Positions 50,949 to 60,110 of a stretch of DNA of 64,000 nt are shown here, in pieces (the stretch's first letter is position 1; each line of letters starts with the position of its first letter). Under the pieces are notes generated by a model. It did no database searches, had not been told where the DNA came from, and saw only the letters and a list, made by a program, of their open reading frames with translations. The stretch spans positions 1 through 64,000 of the forward strand of contig DAMALH010000016.1 in assembly GCA_032000125.1 (NCBI GenBank), written 5' to 3'. The translations under genes were made by a program, and so were the position numbers. The stretch comes from Dryocola sp032000125. GTDB lineage: Bacteria; Pseudomonadota; Gammaproteobacteria; Enterobacterales; Enterobacteriaceae.

Positions 50949-51811
50949 AAATTGCTCTGGTTATGCCGGATGGAGAAAGTCAGCAGCGCAATGAGTTTGG
51001 AAGCTTTCTTGCTAACAGCCGCCTGACTTCAGCGGCGTGCGAGCGCTGGCAGCTTCCCGCTATGGATTTTACGGAAAATGCGTTAGCCGCACTTGCCGCT
51101 GAGTTTGCGCAAAATGCGGTAGATATGCTGCTTTTCCCTTCCGGCTGGCAGGGGGCTGAACTGGCAACGCGCCTGGCGTTCAGGCTTGGCGGCGATGCGC
51201 TGAGCAACGTCAACCACGGAGATTTTGCCGATCGGTGCAGCGTGAACAAACCCGCCTGTGGCGGAGCGATGGAAGCCGAAATCAGGCTACAAACCAGGCC
51301 CTGGTGCCTTAGCGTAGCAGCGGCGCCGGGGGCGACGGCCTGGCAGCCCGATTGCCCCACGGTGCCTCTTGCGGCAACAGACGCTGAACCGGACTGGCTG
51401 GTAAGCCAAAGTACAATACTTAAGGCGCAGGCGGGTGGATTAGCGGAGGCAAAGTTTGTGCTGGCGGCAGGGCGGGGAGTAGAAAGCGCGGACAATATGC
51501 GGCGGTTCGAAGCGCTGGCGGAACAGTGGGGGGCAGAGGTTGGCGCGAGCCGCGAAGCCGTAATGCACGCCTGGTGCGGCATGGATCGTCTGATAGGGAT
51601 GTCCGGCACCCAGGTGGCGCCAGAGATTTGTATTGTAGCCGGTGTCTCGGGAGCTTCCGCTTTTACCAGCGGAATTAACCGTAGCCGGTTTATCGTCGCT
51701 ATCAACAACGATCCCCAGGCGCCTGTTTTCAGGCAGGCGGACGTGGGGGTTGTTGATGAGCTGATGCCGGTGCTCGAAGCGCTGGACGAACTCGCTACGG
51801 CAAAAGCTTAG
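50945..51811 (+). CDS. ygcQ: electron transfer flavoprotein alpha-subunit-like protein YgcQ
   Basis: 288-residue FixB/EtfA-family protein. The C-terminal FAD-binding domain shows V-L-A-A-G-R-G-V-E, S-G-T-Q-V-A-P-E-I-C-I-V-A-G-V-S-G-A-S-A and I-V-A-I-N-N-D-P-Q-A-P-V-F. ATGA overlap with ygcR indicates coupled synthesis of the two ETF subunits. Its last 17 bp overlap the convergent ygcP gene. Confidence 0.91.
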   Translation: MKIALVMPDGESQQRNEFGSFLANSRLTSAACERWQLPAMDFTENALAALAAEFAQNAVDMLLFPSGWQGAELATRLAFRLGGDALSNVNHGDFADRCSVNKPACGGAMEAEIRLQTRPWCLSVAAAPGATAWQPDCPTVPLAATDAEPDWLVSQSTILKAQAGGLAEAKFVLAAGRGVESADNMRRFEALAEQWGAEVGASREAVMHAWCGMDRLIGMSGTQVAPEICIVAGVSGASAFTSGINRSRFIVAINNDPQAPVFRQADVGVVDELMPVLEALDELATAKA

Positions 51812-52370
51812 CCAGTTGCCAGACGCCGGTATTAGTCGTGGCGATGGCGAGCGCGCCGGCGTTTAACGCGTTATTGGCGTCTTCCGCATCGCAAACCAGG
51901 CCCCCGGCGATAACCGGCAGATCGATCTTATCCGTTACCCACTTCATCACTTTTGGCATGCAGCCCGGCAGGATTTCGATGCAGTCCGGGTTCGACTGCG
52001 CCACCTGCTTATCGATATTGTGATAGGAAATTGAATCAACGATAAACAGCCGGTGAATGGCGAAAAACCCCTGCGCGCGTGCGGCTTTCACCATCGACGC
52101 TTTGGTGCTGATGATGCCATCGGCGGCCGTCACCAGCTTCAGGAAGTTAATCACGATCTCTTTATTCGAGGTGCCTTCCAGTAAATCCACATGCACAAAG
52201 GCGTACTTATCGGCCTTTTTGATCTGCTGGACGATGCCGGTAATGGTGCAGATATTGCCATAGAGCACGGAAATAAACTTACAGTCAGACTCCAGCGCGA
52301 GCTGCAGGCTCTGGTTATCTTTTACCGCGGCGATAAGCGGGTGTTGCTTGAGTAAAGGCATTAAAGACAC
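51795..52370 (-). CDS. ygcP: GlpP-family glycerol-3-phosphate-type antiterminator YgcP
   Basis: 191-residue TIM-barrel-like protein of the GlpP family. B. subtilis GlpP binds glycerol-3-phosphate and the glpD leader to prevent termination. Family stretches include V-L-Y-G-N-I-C-T-I, F-V-H-V-D-L-L-E-G, D-G-I-I-S-T-K, C-I-E-I-L-P-G and P-V-I-A-G-G-L. Enterobacterial targets are not established to my knowledge. The two matching leader terminators before yqcE and ygcW are the natural candidates. Last gene of ygcN-ygcO-ygcP, convergent with ygcQ. Confidence 0.88.
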   Translation of the reverse strand: MSLMPLLKQHPLIAAVKDNQSLQLALESDCKFISVLYGNICTITGIVQQIKKADKYAFVHVDLLEGTSNKEIVINFLKLVTAADGIISTKASMVKAARAQGFFAIHRLFIVDSISYHNIDKQVAQSNPDCIEILPGCMPKVMKWVTDKIDLPVIAGGLVCDAEDANNALNAGALAIATTNTGVWQLAKLLP

Positions 52371-52435
52371 AGCAGGAACTCCATTCTTTAACCCGGTATA
52401 GATAAGGCCGCGGCCTGAAAAACCGGGTATGACAT

Positions 52436-52708
52436 TTAACCAAAGCGTAGCTGGATGCCCAAGCCCGCAGACGGATAGCGCCAGCGGCTGAGAGTTTGCT
52501 CATCGCACAGCAGACGACAGGTGCCGCACTCCAGACAGCCGCCGGGGTCAATGACCAGGCCGCTGTTCTCGTTGAAGCGATACAGTCCGGCGGGACAGGC
52601 CTTCACCAGCACGGAGAGCGTGGCGTAATCGGCATGGTCTGCCAGCACAATATGGGGTTCAGCATCCGGGATATAGCGATTTTTTGCCAGTTTTTCATTA
52701 ACGTTCAC
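52436..52708 (-). CDS. ygcO: ferredoxin-like protein YgcO (FixX family)
   Basis: 90-residue ferredoxin. Cysteines in K-A-C-P-A-G-L-Y and C-L-E-C-G-T-C-R-L-L-C can bind one [4Fe-4S] cluster. Start overlaps the ygcN stop by 4 bp. Acts with YgcN as the iron-sulfur part of an ETF:quinone oxidoreductase. Confidence 0.9.
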   Translation of the reverse strand: MNVNEKLAKNRYIPDAEPHIVLADHADYATLSVLVKACPAGLYRFNENSGLVIDPGGCLECGTCRLLCDEQTLSRWRYPSAGLGIQLRFG

Positions 52709-53979
52709 AGGCTTCTGGCTCCTCGAAAAATATCTTTAACCAGGCGCGACCAGCCGGTACGTCGGGCGTGACGCCACAGCAGCGCCGCCAGGCGATGCGG
52801 CGTGTTACAGCCGACAGAATGAACCTCATGCTGGATTGCGGAAAGCAAATCGGGGTAAGCCTGGTAGAGCGCGGGCGTTTGCAGGAATTCGGGTATTTTC
52901 TGGTAGCGGGACATGATTGACCACAGCGAATTTATTTCAAGCTGCCGCCGGTAAACAGGCCCCAGGTCCGTGTCGTCGTTTTCCCGCAGCGCGGTAATTA
53001 ACGTCCGGGCCGCTGCCTGCGCCGAAAGCGCGGCTAAATCCATACCGCGAATCGTAAAGCCGGTATTCACGCAAAAGCGGGCGCTGTCGCCCACCAGCAG
53101 ATAGCCTTTTCCCGCAAGGCGTTCAGGCACGCCCTTTAGGCCGCATTCCGGAATCAAATGCGCGCCGTACTCCATGACTTCCGTCCCCCGTAGTAAAGGG
53201 CGTAGCGAAGGATGCCGTTTAAATTGTTCCAGCAGTTCAGGAAGCGGGACGGGAGCGCCGCGAAGCGAAGAAAGCGGGCAAACCAGGCCGAGGGAGAGCG
53301 TTTCGTTATTGGTATACAGAAAGCCACCGGCGGGCAGATCGGCGCAGATACCGCCGGTAAACAGCCAGGCTGCGCCTTCATTACCTTCCAGCGCAAAGCG
53401 GTTTTCCAGCGTTTCTTTCGGGAGGGCAAGTATCTCTTTTACGCCCACCGCCACGCCGTTTTCCGACAGCTTTTTCACCAGCAGATGTTGTTCGGCCAGC
53501 AGCGTATTCGCCCCTTCGGCAATCACCACCGTTTTCGCAAACAGCGCTTCGCCCTCAACGATAACGCCGCGTACCGCGCCGTTTTCAATCTTAAAAGATT
53601 CAACCTGCACGCCAGTAAGACACTGCGCGCCAGCTTGTTCAGCCTGAGCGAACAGCCACGGATCGAGCCGCGCGCGCAAAACGCTCCAGCAGGCGGCGTC
53701 GGCATGGTGATAGTCAAGCGTAGAGGCTCCGCCGTTTGTCAGGGCGGAAAGTTTTTCGCGGGTGATCTTTCTCTCAAGCGGGGCCGAGCGGACAAAGTCG
53801 GGAAAGATGGCTTCAAAGGCATAGCTGTAAAGCCTGCCGCCGGACAGATTCTTTTCGCCGGGCCCGGCGGCTCGTTCGAGCAGCAAAACTTTTAGCCCGG
53901 CGCGAGCGCAAAGCGTGGCGCAGCAGGAACCTGCGACGCCTGCGCCTACGACAATAACATCGAAATCTGGAGTGGACAT
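52705..53979 (-). CDS. ygcN: ETF:quinone oxidoreductase-like flavoprotein YgcN (FixC family)
   Basis: 424-residue FAD flavoprotein. Rossmann motif V-V-G-A-G-V-A-G-S near residue 9, L-L-L-E-R-A, and C-terminal V-G-D-S-A-R-F-C-V-N near 290. Probably passes electrons from YgcQR to the quinone pool. ATG 53979 was chosen over an in-frame GTG 9 bp upstream by family N-terminus. First gene of ygcNOP on the minus strand. Confidence 0.92.
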   Translation of the reverse strand: MSTPDFDVIVVGAGVAGSCCATLCARAGLKVLLLERAAGPGEKNLSGGRLYSYAFEAIFPDFVRSAPLERKITREKLSALTNGGASTLDYHHADAACWSVLRARLDPWLFAQAEQAGAQCLTGVQVESFKIENGAVRGVIVEGEALFAKTVVIAEGANTLLAEQHLLVKKLSENGVAVGVKEILALPKETLENRFALEGNEGAAWLFTGGICADLPAGGFLYTNNETLSLGLVCPLSSLRGAPVPLPELLEQFKRHPSLRPLLRGTEVMEYGAHLIPECGLKGVPERLAGKGYLLVGDSARFCVNTGFTIRGMDLAALSAQAAARTLITALRENDDTDLGPVYRRQLEINSLWSIMSRYQKIPEFLQTPALYQAYPDLLSAIQHEVHSVGCNTPHRLAALLWRHARRTGWSRLVKDIFRGARSL

Positions 53980-54092
53980 CCTGCGCACCTGTTTATTGCG
54001 ACAGGGCAGAGTAGCAAAACGCCAGGAAGATTAGTTTGACGCGGGGCGCAGAGCATAAAGTCCGGAAAGCGGCTTGCGAACTTCAGGAGCGA

Positions 54093-54452
54093 TTAGCCTT
54101 TATACACGCAGCCTGCGGTACAGGTTTCTTTAATCATTACCGCGCTAAGAAGCGGTACGAGCGGTTTCATCTCGTCCCAAATCCATTTTGCCAGCACTTC
54201 GCTGGTGGGGTTCTCAAGACCTGGAATATCATTCAGATAGTAATGATCCAGCCTGTCGTAAGTAGGTTTAAACGCGGCCTTCAGTTCGGAAAAATCCATA
54301 ATCCAGCCCGTATACGGATCGACCTCGCCGGTAATTTCCAGGCGCACCATAAACGAGTGGCCGTGCAGGCGACCGCACTTATGGCCTTCCGGCACATGCG
54401 GCAGGCGGTGAGCGGCTTCGAAGGTAAAATCTTTAAACAGGGTGGTTGCCAT
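54093..54452 (-). CDS. queD: 6-carboxy-5,6,7,8-tetrahydropterin synthase
   Basis: Zinc enzyme of queuosine synthesis that turns 7,8-dihydroneopterin triphosphate into carboxytetrahydropterin. 119 residues from ATG 54452. Zinc histidines in F-E-A-A-H-R-L and G-R-L-H-G-H-S; catalytic Cys in G-H-K-C-G-R-L-H. Divergent from cysJ. Confidence 0.96.
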   Translation of the reverse strand: MATTLFKDFTFEAAHRLPHVPEGHKCGRLHGHSFMVRLEITGEVDPYTGWIMDFSELKAAFKPTYDRLDHYYLNDIPGLENPTSEVLAKWIWDEMKPLVPLLSAVMIKETCTAGCVYKG

Positions 54453-54768
54453 TATTGCAGTCTCAGTAGGGCGAAAAACCGCCGCATAGTACCGGAATCC
54501 ATTATTTTGCGCATTAACTAAAGCTGTCATCCGGGCTTATTCGTCTTTCCTTGCCGCTTTCAGGAAATTAACCTCTTTTATATCAATTAATTGCTTAACC
54601 TCTTTTGATGTTATGGGTTACCCGAAAAAACGGTTAGTCATTTTGGTTATTTGTTATTTCCATCCCTTCTTTAATTGTTATTATCCGGCTGGTTAACCTT
54701 ACCCTATGAATGCTTTTTACCGTTAAACGTTGAAAACGGTACCCTTTGCTACTGGAACCTAATCAAGC
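54453..54768 (+). promoter_or_regulatory. cysJIH promoter region
   Basis: 316 bp, AT-rich, no gene. In enteric bacteria CysB with N-acetylserine activates this promoter. TTATTATCCGG near 54677 could belong to a -10 region; the CysB sites are too degenerate for me to place. The queD promoter must lie at its left end. Confidence 0.5.
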
Positions 54769-56574
54769 ATGACAACTCAGGCCCCACCGACCGCTTTGCT
54801 GCCGCTTACCCCGGAGCAACTGGCACGCCTCCAGGCGGCGACAACCGACTTCTCACAGACCCAACTGGCCTGGCTTTCCGGCTATTTCTGGGGAATGATT
54901 AATCAGCATCCGGGCGCGGCGGCTACAGCGCAGCCGCCTGCGGCTGAAGTGCCGGTTATCACCTTGATTTCCGCCTCCCAGACCGGCAATGCGCGTCGCG
55001 TTAGCGAGCAGTTACGTGACGATCTGCTGGCGGCCAAACTGAACGTTAATCTGGTCAACGCGGGCGACTATAAATTCAAACAGATCGCTCAGGAAAAACT
55101 GCTGATTGTTGTCACCTCCACGCAGGGTGAAGGCGAGCCGCCAGAAGAGGCGGTGGCGCTGCATAAGTTCCTGTTCTCGAAAAAAGCGCCGAAGCTTACC
55201 GATACGGCGTTTGCCGTATTTAGCCTTGGCGACACGTCCTACGAATTTTTCTGCCAGTCCGGCAAAGATTTCGATTCTAAACTCGCGGAGTTGGGCGGCG
55301 TTCGCCTGCTGGATCGCGTAGATGCCGACGTGGAGTTCCAGCCCGCAGCGCAGCAGTGGCGCGGTGAAATCGTTGAGCTGCTGAAATCGCGCGTGCCGGC
55401 GGAAACGCCAGCCCAGGCCAGGATCACCGCAACCGGCGTGGTAAACGAAGTCTTCACCAGCCCGTACAGCAAAGAAGCGCCGCTGACGGCGACGCTTGCG
55501 GTTAATCAAAAAATCACCGGCCGCGATTCTGAAAAAGACGTGCGGCATGTCGAAATCGAGCTGGGGGATTCCGGCCTGCGTTACCAGCCGGGCGATGCGC
55601 TTGGCGTCTGGTATCAGAACGATCCTGCTCTGGTAAAAGAGCTGGTGGAACTGCTGTGGCTGAAGGGTGACGAAAGCGTGTCCGTTGAGGGCAAAACGCT
55701 GCCGCTGAGCGAAGCGCTGGAATGGCATTTCGAGCTGACGGTTAACACCAGCAATATCGTTGAAAAATATGCCCAGCTTACCCGCAACGCGGCGCTGCTG
55801 GAGCTGGCTGGCGATAAAACCAAACTCCAGCACTTTGCCCAGAGCACGCCGATTGTCGATATGGTGCGTTATGCCCCGGCTGAACTGAGCGCGGAACAGC
55901 TCATTGAGCTGCTGCGTCCGCTTACGCCGCGCCTGTATTCCATCGCCTCTTCGCAGGCTGAAGCCGAAAGCGAAGTGCATATTACCGTCGGCGTTGTGCG
56001 CTACGACATAGAAGGCCGCGCCCGCACCGGCGGCGCTTCCGGCTTCCTTGCCGACAGGCTTGTCGAGGATGGCGAAGTCCGCGTGTTCATCGAACACAAC
56101 GATAACTTCCGCCTGCCGGCTAACCCGGAAACCCCGGTGATAATGATTGGTCCGGGCACGGGTATCGCCCCGTTCCGCGCCTTCATGCAGCAGCGTGAAA
56201 ACGATGGCGCAACGGGTAAAAACTGGCTGTTCTTCGGCAACCCGCATTTTACTGAAGATTTCCTCTATCAGGTGGAATGGCAGCGCTACGTCAAAGAGGG
56301 CCTGCTGACGAATATCGATCTGGCCTGGTCCCGTGACCAGCAACATAAAATATACGTACAAGATAAGCTGCGCGAAAAAGGCGCGGAACTGTGGAACTGG
56401 ATTAACGAAGGTGCCCACATTTACGTTTGCGGCGACGCCAATCGTATGGCGAAAGACGTTGAGCAGGCGTTACTGGAAGTGGTTGCCGAGTTCGGGGGTA
56501 TGGACCTTGAGTCGGCAGATGAATTTTTAAGTGAGCTGCGCATTGAGCGCCGTTATCAGCGAGATGTCTACTAA
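54769..56574 (+). CDS. cysJ: sulfite reductase flavoprotein alpha-component
   Basis: NADPH-dependent diflavin reductase feeding electrons to CysI. 601 residues. N-terminal flavodoxin domain with S-A-S-Q-T-G-N-A-R-R (about 70), FAD site R-L-Y-S-I-A-S-S (about 388), NADPH site G-P-G-T-G-I-A-P-F-R-A-F (about 462) and C-terminal R-R-Y-Q-R-D-V-Y. Overlaps cysI by one base (TAATG). Confidence 0.97.
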   Translation: MTTQAPPTALLPLTPEQLARLQAATTDFSQTQLAWLSGYFWGMINQHPGAAATAQPPAAEVPVITLISASQTGNARRVSEQLRDDLLAAKLNVNLVNAGDYKFKQIAQEKLLIVVTSTQGEGEPPEEAVALHKFLFSKKAPKLTDTAFAVFSLGDTSYEFFCQSGKDFDSKLAELGGVRLLDRVDADVEFQPAAQQWRGEIVELLKSRVPAETPAQARITATGVVNEVFTSPYSKEAPLTATLAVNQKITGRDSEKDVRHVEIELGDSGLRYQPGDALGVWYQNDPALVKELVELLWLKGDESVSVEGKTLPLSEALEWHFELTVNTSNIVEKYAQLTRNAALLELAGDKTKLQHFAQSTPIVDMVRYAPAELSAEQLIELLRPLTPRLYSIASSQAEAESEVHITVGVVRYDIEGRARTGGASGFLADRLVEDGEVRVFIEHNDNFRLPANPETPVIMIGPGTGIAPFRAFMQQRENDGATGKNWLFFGNPHFTEDFLYQVEWQRYVKEGLLTNIDLAWSRDQQHKIYVQDKLREKGAELWNWINEGAHIYVCGDANRMAKDVEQALLEVVAEFGGMDLESADEFLSELRIERRYQRDVY

Positions 56575-58286
56575 TGAGCGAAAAACACCCTGGACCTTTA
56601 GTGGTTGACGGAAAACTGACTGATGCCGAGCGCATGAAGCGTGAAAGTAACTTCCTGCGCGGCACCATTAAAGAAGATTTACAGGACGGGCTCACCGGTG
56701 GCTTTAAGGGCGACAACTTCCTGCTTATCCGCTTCCACGGCATGTATCAGCAGGATGACCGCGATATTCGCGCCGAGCGCGCCGCGCAGAAGCTGGAACC
56801 GCGTCACGCCATGATGCTGCGCTGCCGTTTGCCGGGCGGGATCGTCACCACGGAGCAGTGGCGCGCCATCGATAAATTCGCCGAAGACAAAACGATTTAC
56901 GGCAGCATTCGTCTGACTAACCGCCAGACCTTCCAGTTTCACGGCATTCTGAAGAAGAACGTGAAGCCTGCCCATGAGATGCTGCATGAGGTGGGCCTGG
57001 ACGCGCTGGCGACCGCCAACGACATGAACCGTAACGTGCTGTGTACGTCAAACCCGATTGAGTCCAGTCTGCACCAGGAAGCGTACGAGTGGGCGAAAAA
57101 GCTCTCCGAGCATTTGCTGCCGCGCACTCGTGCCTACGCTGAGATCTGGTGGGATCAGGAGAAAGTCGCCACCACCGACGAAGAGCCGATCCTGGGCGCG
57201 ACCTATCTGCCGCGTAAATTTAAAACCACGGTTGTAGTGCCGCCGCAAAACGACGTCGATCTGCATGCCAACGACATGAACTTCATCGCGATTGCCAAAG
57301 ACGGCAAGCTGGTGGGCTTCAACCTGCTGGTAGGCGGTGGCCTGTCCATCGAGCACGGCAACAAGGCAACCTACGCCCGCACCGCAAGCGAATTTGGCTA
57401 TATCCCGCTTGAGCACACGCTGGCCGTAGCGGAAGCGGTTGTGACGACGCAGCGCGACTGGGGCAACCGTACCGATCGTAAAAACGCCAAGACCAAATAT
57501 ACGCTTGAGCGCGTTGGCGTCGATGTGTTCAAGGCGGAGGTGGAGCGCCGCGCGGGGATTACCTTTGAGCCGATCCGTCCTTACGAATTCACCGGTCGCG
57601 GCGACCGTATTGGCTGGGTAAACGGCATTGACGATAAATGGCACCTGACGCTGTTTATCGAAAACGGCCGCATCCTGGACTATCCGGGCCGTCCGTTGAA
57701 AACCGGGCTGATGGAAATCGCCAAGATCCACAAAGGCGATTTCCGCCTCACCGCTAACCAGAACCTGATCGTGGCGGGCGTGCCGGCAAGTGAAAAAGCG
57801 AAAATCGAGAAGATCGCCAAAGATCATGGGCTGATGCACGCGGCGAAACCCCAGCGTGAAAACTCCATGGCCTGCGTGTCATTCCCGACCTGTCCGCTGG
57901 CGATGGCCGAAGCGGAACGCTTCCTGCCGCAGTTTGTGACTAAAGTTGAAGACGTGATGGAAAAGCATCACGTGGGCGATGAAAACATTGTTCTGCGCGT
58001 AACCGGCTGCCCGAACGGCTGTGGCCGCTCAATGCTGGCGGAAATTGGCCTGGTGGGCAAAGCGCCGGGGCGTTACAACCTGCATATCGGCGGTAACCGC
58101 ATCGGCACTCGCATTCCGCGCATGTACCGTGAAAATATTACCGAGCCAGAGATTCTGGCATCGATAGATGAACTGGTGGGCCGCTGGGCGAAAGAGCGTG
58201 AAGCTGACGAAGGCTTCGGTGATTTTACTGTCCGCGCCGGTATTATTCGTCCGGTGCTCGATCCGGCTCGTGATTTTTGGGAATAA
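56574..58286 (+). CDS. cysI: sulfite reductase hemoprotein beta-component
   Basis: Reduces sulfite to sulfide with siroheme and [4Fe-4S]. 570 residues as in K-12. Cluster cysteines in A-C-V-S-F-P-T-C-P-L and V-T-G-C-P-N-G-C-G-R-S near residues 434-483; the last Cys also ligates siroheme. Works as the CysJ8CysI4 complex. Confidence 0.97.
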   Translation: MSEKHPGPLVVDGKLTDAERMKRESNFLRGTIKEDLQDGLTGGFKGDNFLLIRFHGMYQQDDRDIRAERAAQKLEPRHAMMLRCRLPGGIVTTEQWRAIDKFAEDKTIYGSIRLTNRQTFQFHGILKKNVKPAHEMLHEVGLDALATANDMNRNVLCTSNPIESSLHQEAYEWAKKLSEHLLPRTRAYAEIWWDQEKVATTDEEPILGATYLPRKFKTTVVVPPQNDVDLHANDMNFIAIAKDGKLVGFNLLVGGGLSIEHGNKATYARTASEFGYIPLEHTLAVAEAVVTTQRDWGNRTDRKNAKTKYTLERVGVDVFKAEVERRAGITFEPIRPYEFTGRGDRIGWVNGIDDKWHLTLFIENGRILDYPGRPLKTGLMEIAKIHKGDFRLTANQNLIVAGVPASEKAKIEKIAKDHGLMHAAKPQRENSMACVSFPTCPLAMAEAERFLPQFVTKVEDVMEKHHVGDENIVLRVTGCPNGCGRSMLAEIGLVGKAPGRYNLHIGGNRIGTRIPRMYRENITEPEILASIDELVGRWAKEREADEGFGDFTVRAGIIRPVLDPARDFWE

Positions 58287-58302
58287 CCTAAGCGAGGAAC
58301 GT

Positions 58303-59034
58303 ATGTCCGTACTCGATCTACAAGCGCTGAACGAATTACCGAAAGTCGAGCGCGTGCTGGCGCTGGCCGAGGTAAATGCTCAGCTCGAAAAGCTCAGCGC
58401 GCAGGAGCGCGTAGGCTGGGCGCTGGAAAACCTGCCCGGCGAGTTTGTGCTGTCCTCGAGTTTTGGCATCCAGGCGGCGGTGAGTCTGCATCTGGTTTCT
58501 CAGCAGCGCCCGGATATTCCGGTGATCCTTACCGATACCGGTTATCTGTTTCCGGAAACCTATCAGTTTATTGATGAGCTGACGGACAAGCTGAAGCTCA
58601 ATCTGAAAGTGTTCAGCGCGAAGGAAAGCGCGGCCTGGCAGGAAGCGCGCTACGGCAAGCTGTGGGAGCAGGGCGTCGAAGGCATTGAGAAATACAATGC
58701 AATCAATAAAGTTGAGCCGATGAACCGCGCGTTGCAGGAGCTGGGCGGGCAAACCTGGTTTGCCGGACTCAGGCGCGAACAATCCGGCAGCCGGGCGAAT
58801 TTGCCCGTGCTGGCGATTCAGCGCGGCGTGTTTAAGGTCCTGCCGATCATCGACTGGGACAACCGCACGGTTTACCAGTATCTCACCGAGCATGGCCTGA
58901 AATACCATCCGCTGTGGGATCAGGGTTATCTGTCGGTCGGCGATACCCACACCACGAGGAAGTGGGAGCCGGGTATGGCGGAAGAAGAGACGCGCTTCTT
59001 TGGCCTCAAGCGCGAGTGCGGCCTGCACGAGTAA
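58303..59034 (+). CDS. cysH: phosphoadenosine phosphosulfate reductase
   Basis: Thioredoxin-dependent reduction of PAPS to sulfite. 243 residues from ATG 58303 (AGCGAGGAA upstream); the frame is open into cysI but the family start is here. PAPS loop S-S-S-F-G-I-Q-A-A and L-T-D-T-G-Y-L-F-P, C-terminal catalytic motif K-R-E-C-G-L-H-E. One residue shorter than the K-12 protein. Confidence 0.97.
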   Translation: MSVLDLQALNELPKVERVLALAEVNAQLEKLSAQERVGWALENLPGEFVLSSSFGIQAAVSLHLVSQQRPDIPVILTDTGYLFPETYQFIDELTDKLKLNLKVFSAKESAAWQEARYGKLWEQGVEGIEKYNAINKVEPMNRALQELGGQTWFAGLRREQSGSRANLPVLAIQRGVFKVLPIIDWDNRTVYQYLTEHGLKYHPLWDQGYLSVGDTHTTRKWEPGMAEEETRFFGLKRECGLHE

Positions 59035-59044
59035 AGTAAAGCTT

Positions 59045-59066
59045 GCTCCCCGTTACGGCGGGGAGC
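59045..59066. terminator. hairpin between convergent cysH and iap
   Basis: GCTCCCCG (59045-59052) and CGGGGAGC (59059-59066), a perfect 8-bp stem with a 6-nt loop, followed by AGCTTATTT on the plus strand. Likely ends cysJIH; T-tract is modest. Confidence 0.7.
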
Positions 59067-59069
59067 AGC

Positions 59070-60110
59070 TTATTTCCCCGCTTTAGCCAGCTCTTTCACC
59101 AAAGGCAACATCACGCGCACCACATCGTGGCTGCGTTTCTCAATGCGTCCCGGTAGCCATTTATCCAGATACGCCTGATTGTCGAGCGTTGCCTGATGCC
59201 AGCTTTTCCCCTTCGGGAACGCTTTATTTTTGGCACGCTGCTGAAAACCGTCTTTATCCCCAAGCGACCAGTTGGTTGCCTCTACAGACAGCACCGGAAT
59301 GCCCGCTTTATCAAAAGGCACCGCATCGTTGCAGCAGGCTGTGCCTTTCGGATAGTTAACGTTTAGCCCCGGATTTATCGCGGCCTGAATGCCCAACTGA
59401 TGCGCAATGCTCAGCGCCCGGTCGCGGGTGAGCTTGCGCACCGCTGCTGGCGTGGATTTTCCGCTGTTAAAATAGAGCTTATCGCCCGTAATCAGGCTAT
59501 CGAGGTTAATCACCAGCAGGGTGTTTTTCTTTTCGCGCTCGCTCATGCGGCTGATAATATTTTCCGCGCCGAGCGAGCCAATCTCCTCGCCGCTGGTGGC
59601 GATAAAACGGATGCCGTAGCGTGTCGGCACCGTTTTCAGACGCTGCGCCAGCTCCAGCATTACGCCAAGACCGGATGCGTTGTCGTCCACGCCTTGCAGC
59701 GTCAGACCGCCAAGGTTGTCGTTCACGTCGTTGTCGGTTAACGGCGTGTAGGTATCCAGATGCGCCATGATAATAATCTGCTGCGGCACTTTACCCTCGC
59801 GCGCGGCAATGACCTGGCTTGCGCTGACGTTATGCCAGTTCTGGTGACCGTCTTTGGTGGTGTAAAGATAGCGGGTATTAAAGCGGCGAATATCGCTCTG
59901 GTAGCCGTAAAGCGCGAACTGCTGTTGAAGGTAATCCGCGGCTAGCATTTCGGCCGGGCTGCCGGTCATTCGTCCTGGAAAAACGGTGGCGATGTGGCGA
60001 GTCTGCAAATTAGCGGTTTCACCTGGATGCACGGAAGCGGCCCCTGCGGAAAACGTGAAACCCACGCCAAATGCCAGGCAAATAGCCCAGCGGCGCAATG
60101 CGGGAAACAT
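59070..60110 (-). CDS. iap: alkaline phosphatase isozyme-converting aminopeptidase
   Basis: Secreted M28-family zinc aminopeptidase that trims the N-terminal Arg from alkaline phosphatase. 346 residues. Sec signal peptide of about 24 residues ending A-G-A-A-S, then zinc motifs M-A-H-L-D-T, V-D-D-N-A-S-G, S-G-E-E-I-G-S and D-A-V-P-F. In K-12 a CRISPR array lies just upstream of iap; here it does not. Confidence 0.94.
   Translation of the reverse strand: MFPALRRWAICLAFGVGFTFSAGAASVHPGETANLQTRHIATVFPGRMTGSPAEMLAADYLQQQFALYGYQSDIRRFNTRYLYTTKDGHQNWHNVSASQVIAAREGKVPQQIIIMAHLDTYTPLTDNDVNDNLGGLTLQGVDDNASGLGVMLELAQRLKTVPTRYGIRFIATSGEEIGSLGAENIISRMSEREKKNTLLVINLDSLITGDKLYFNSGKSTPAAVRKLTRDRALSIAHQLGIQAAINPGLNVNYPKGTACCNDAVPFDKAGIPVLSVEATNWSLGDKDGFQQRAKNKAFPKGKSWHQATLDNQAYLDKWLPGRIEKRSHDVVRVMLPLVKELAKAGK

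Noticed and set aside
55012..56418. 468-codon frame opposite cysJ
   Set aside because: Antisense to an intact, well-conserved gene; composition (many His, Gln, Arg) is typical of a shadow frame.
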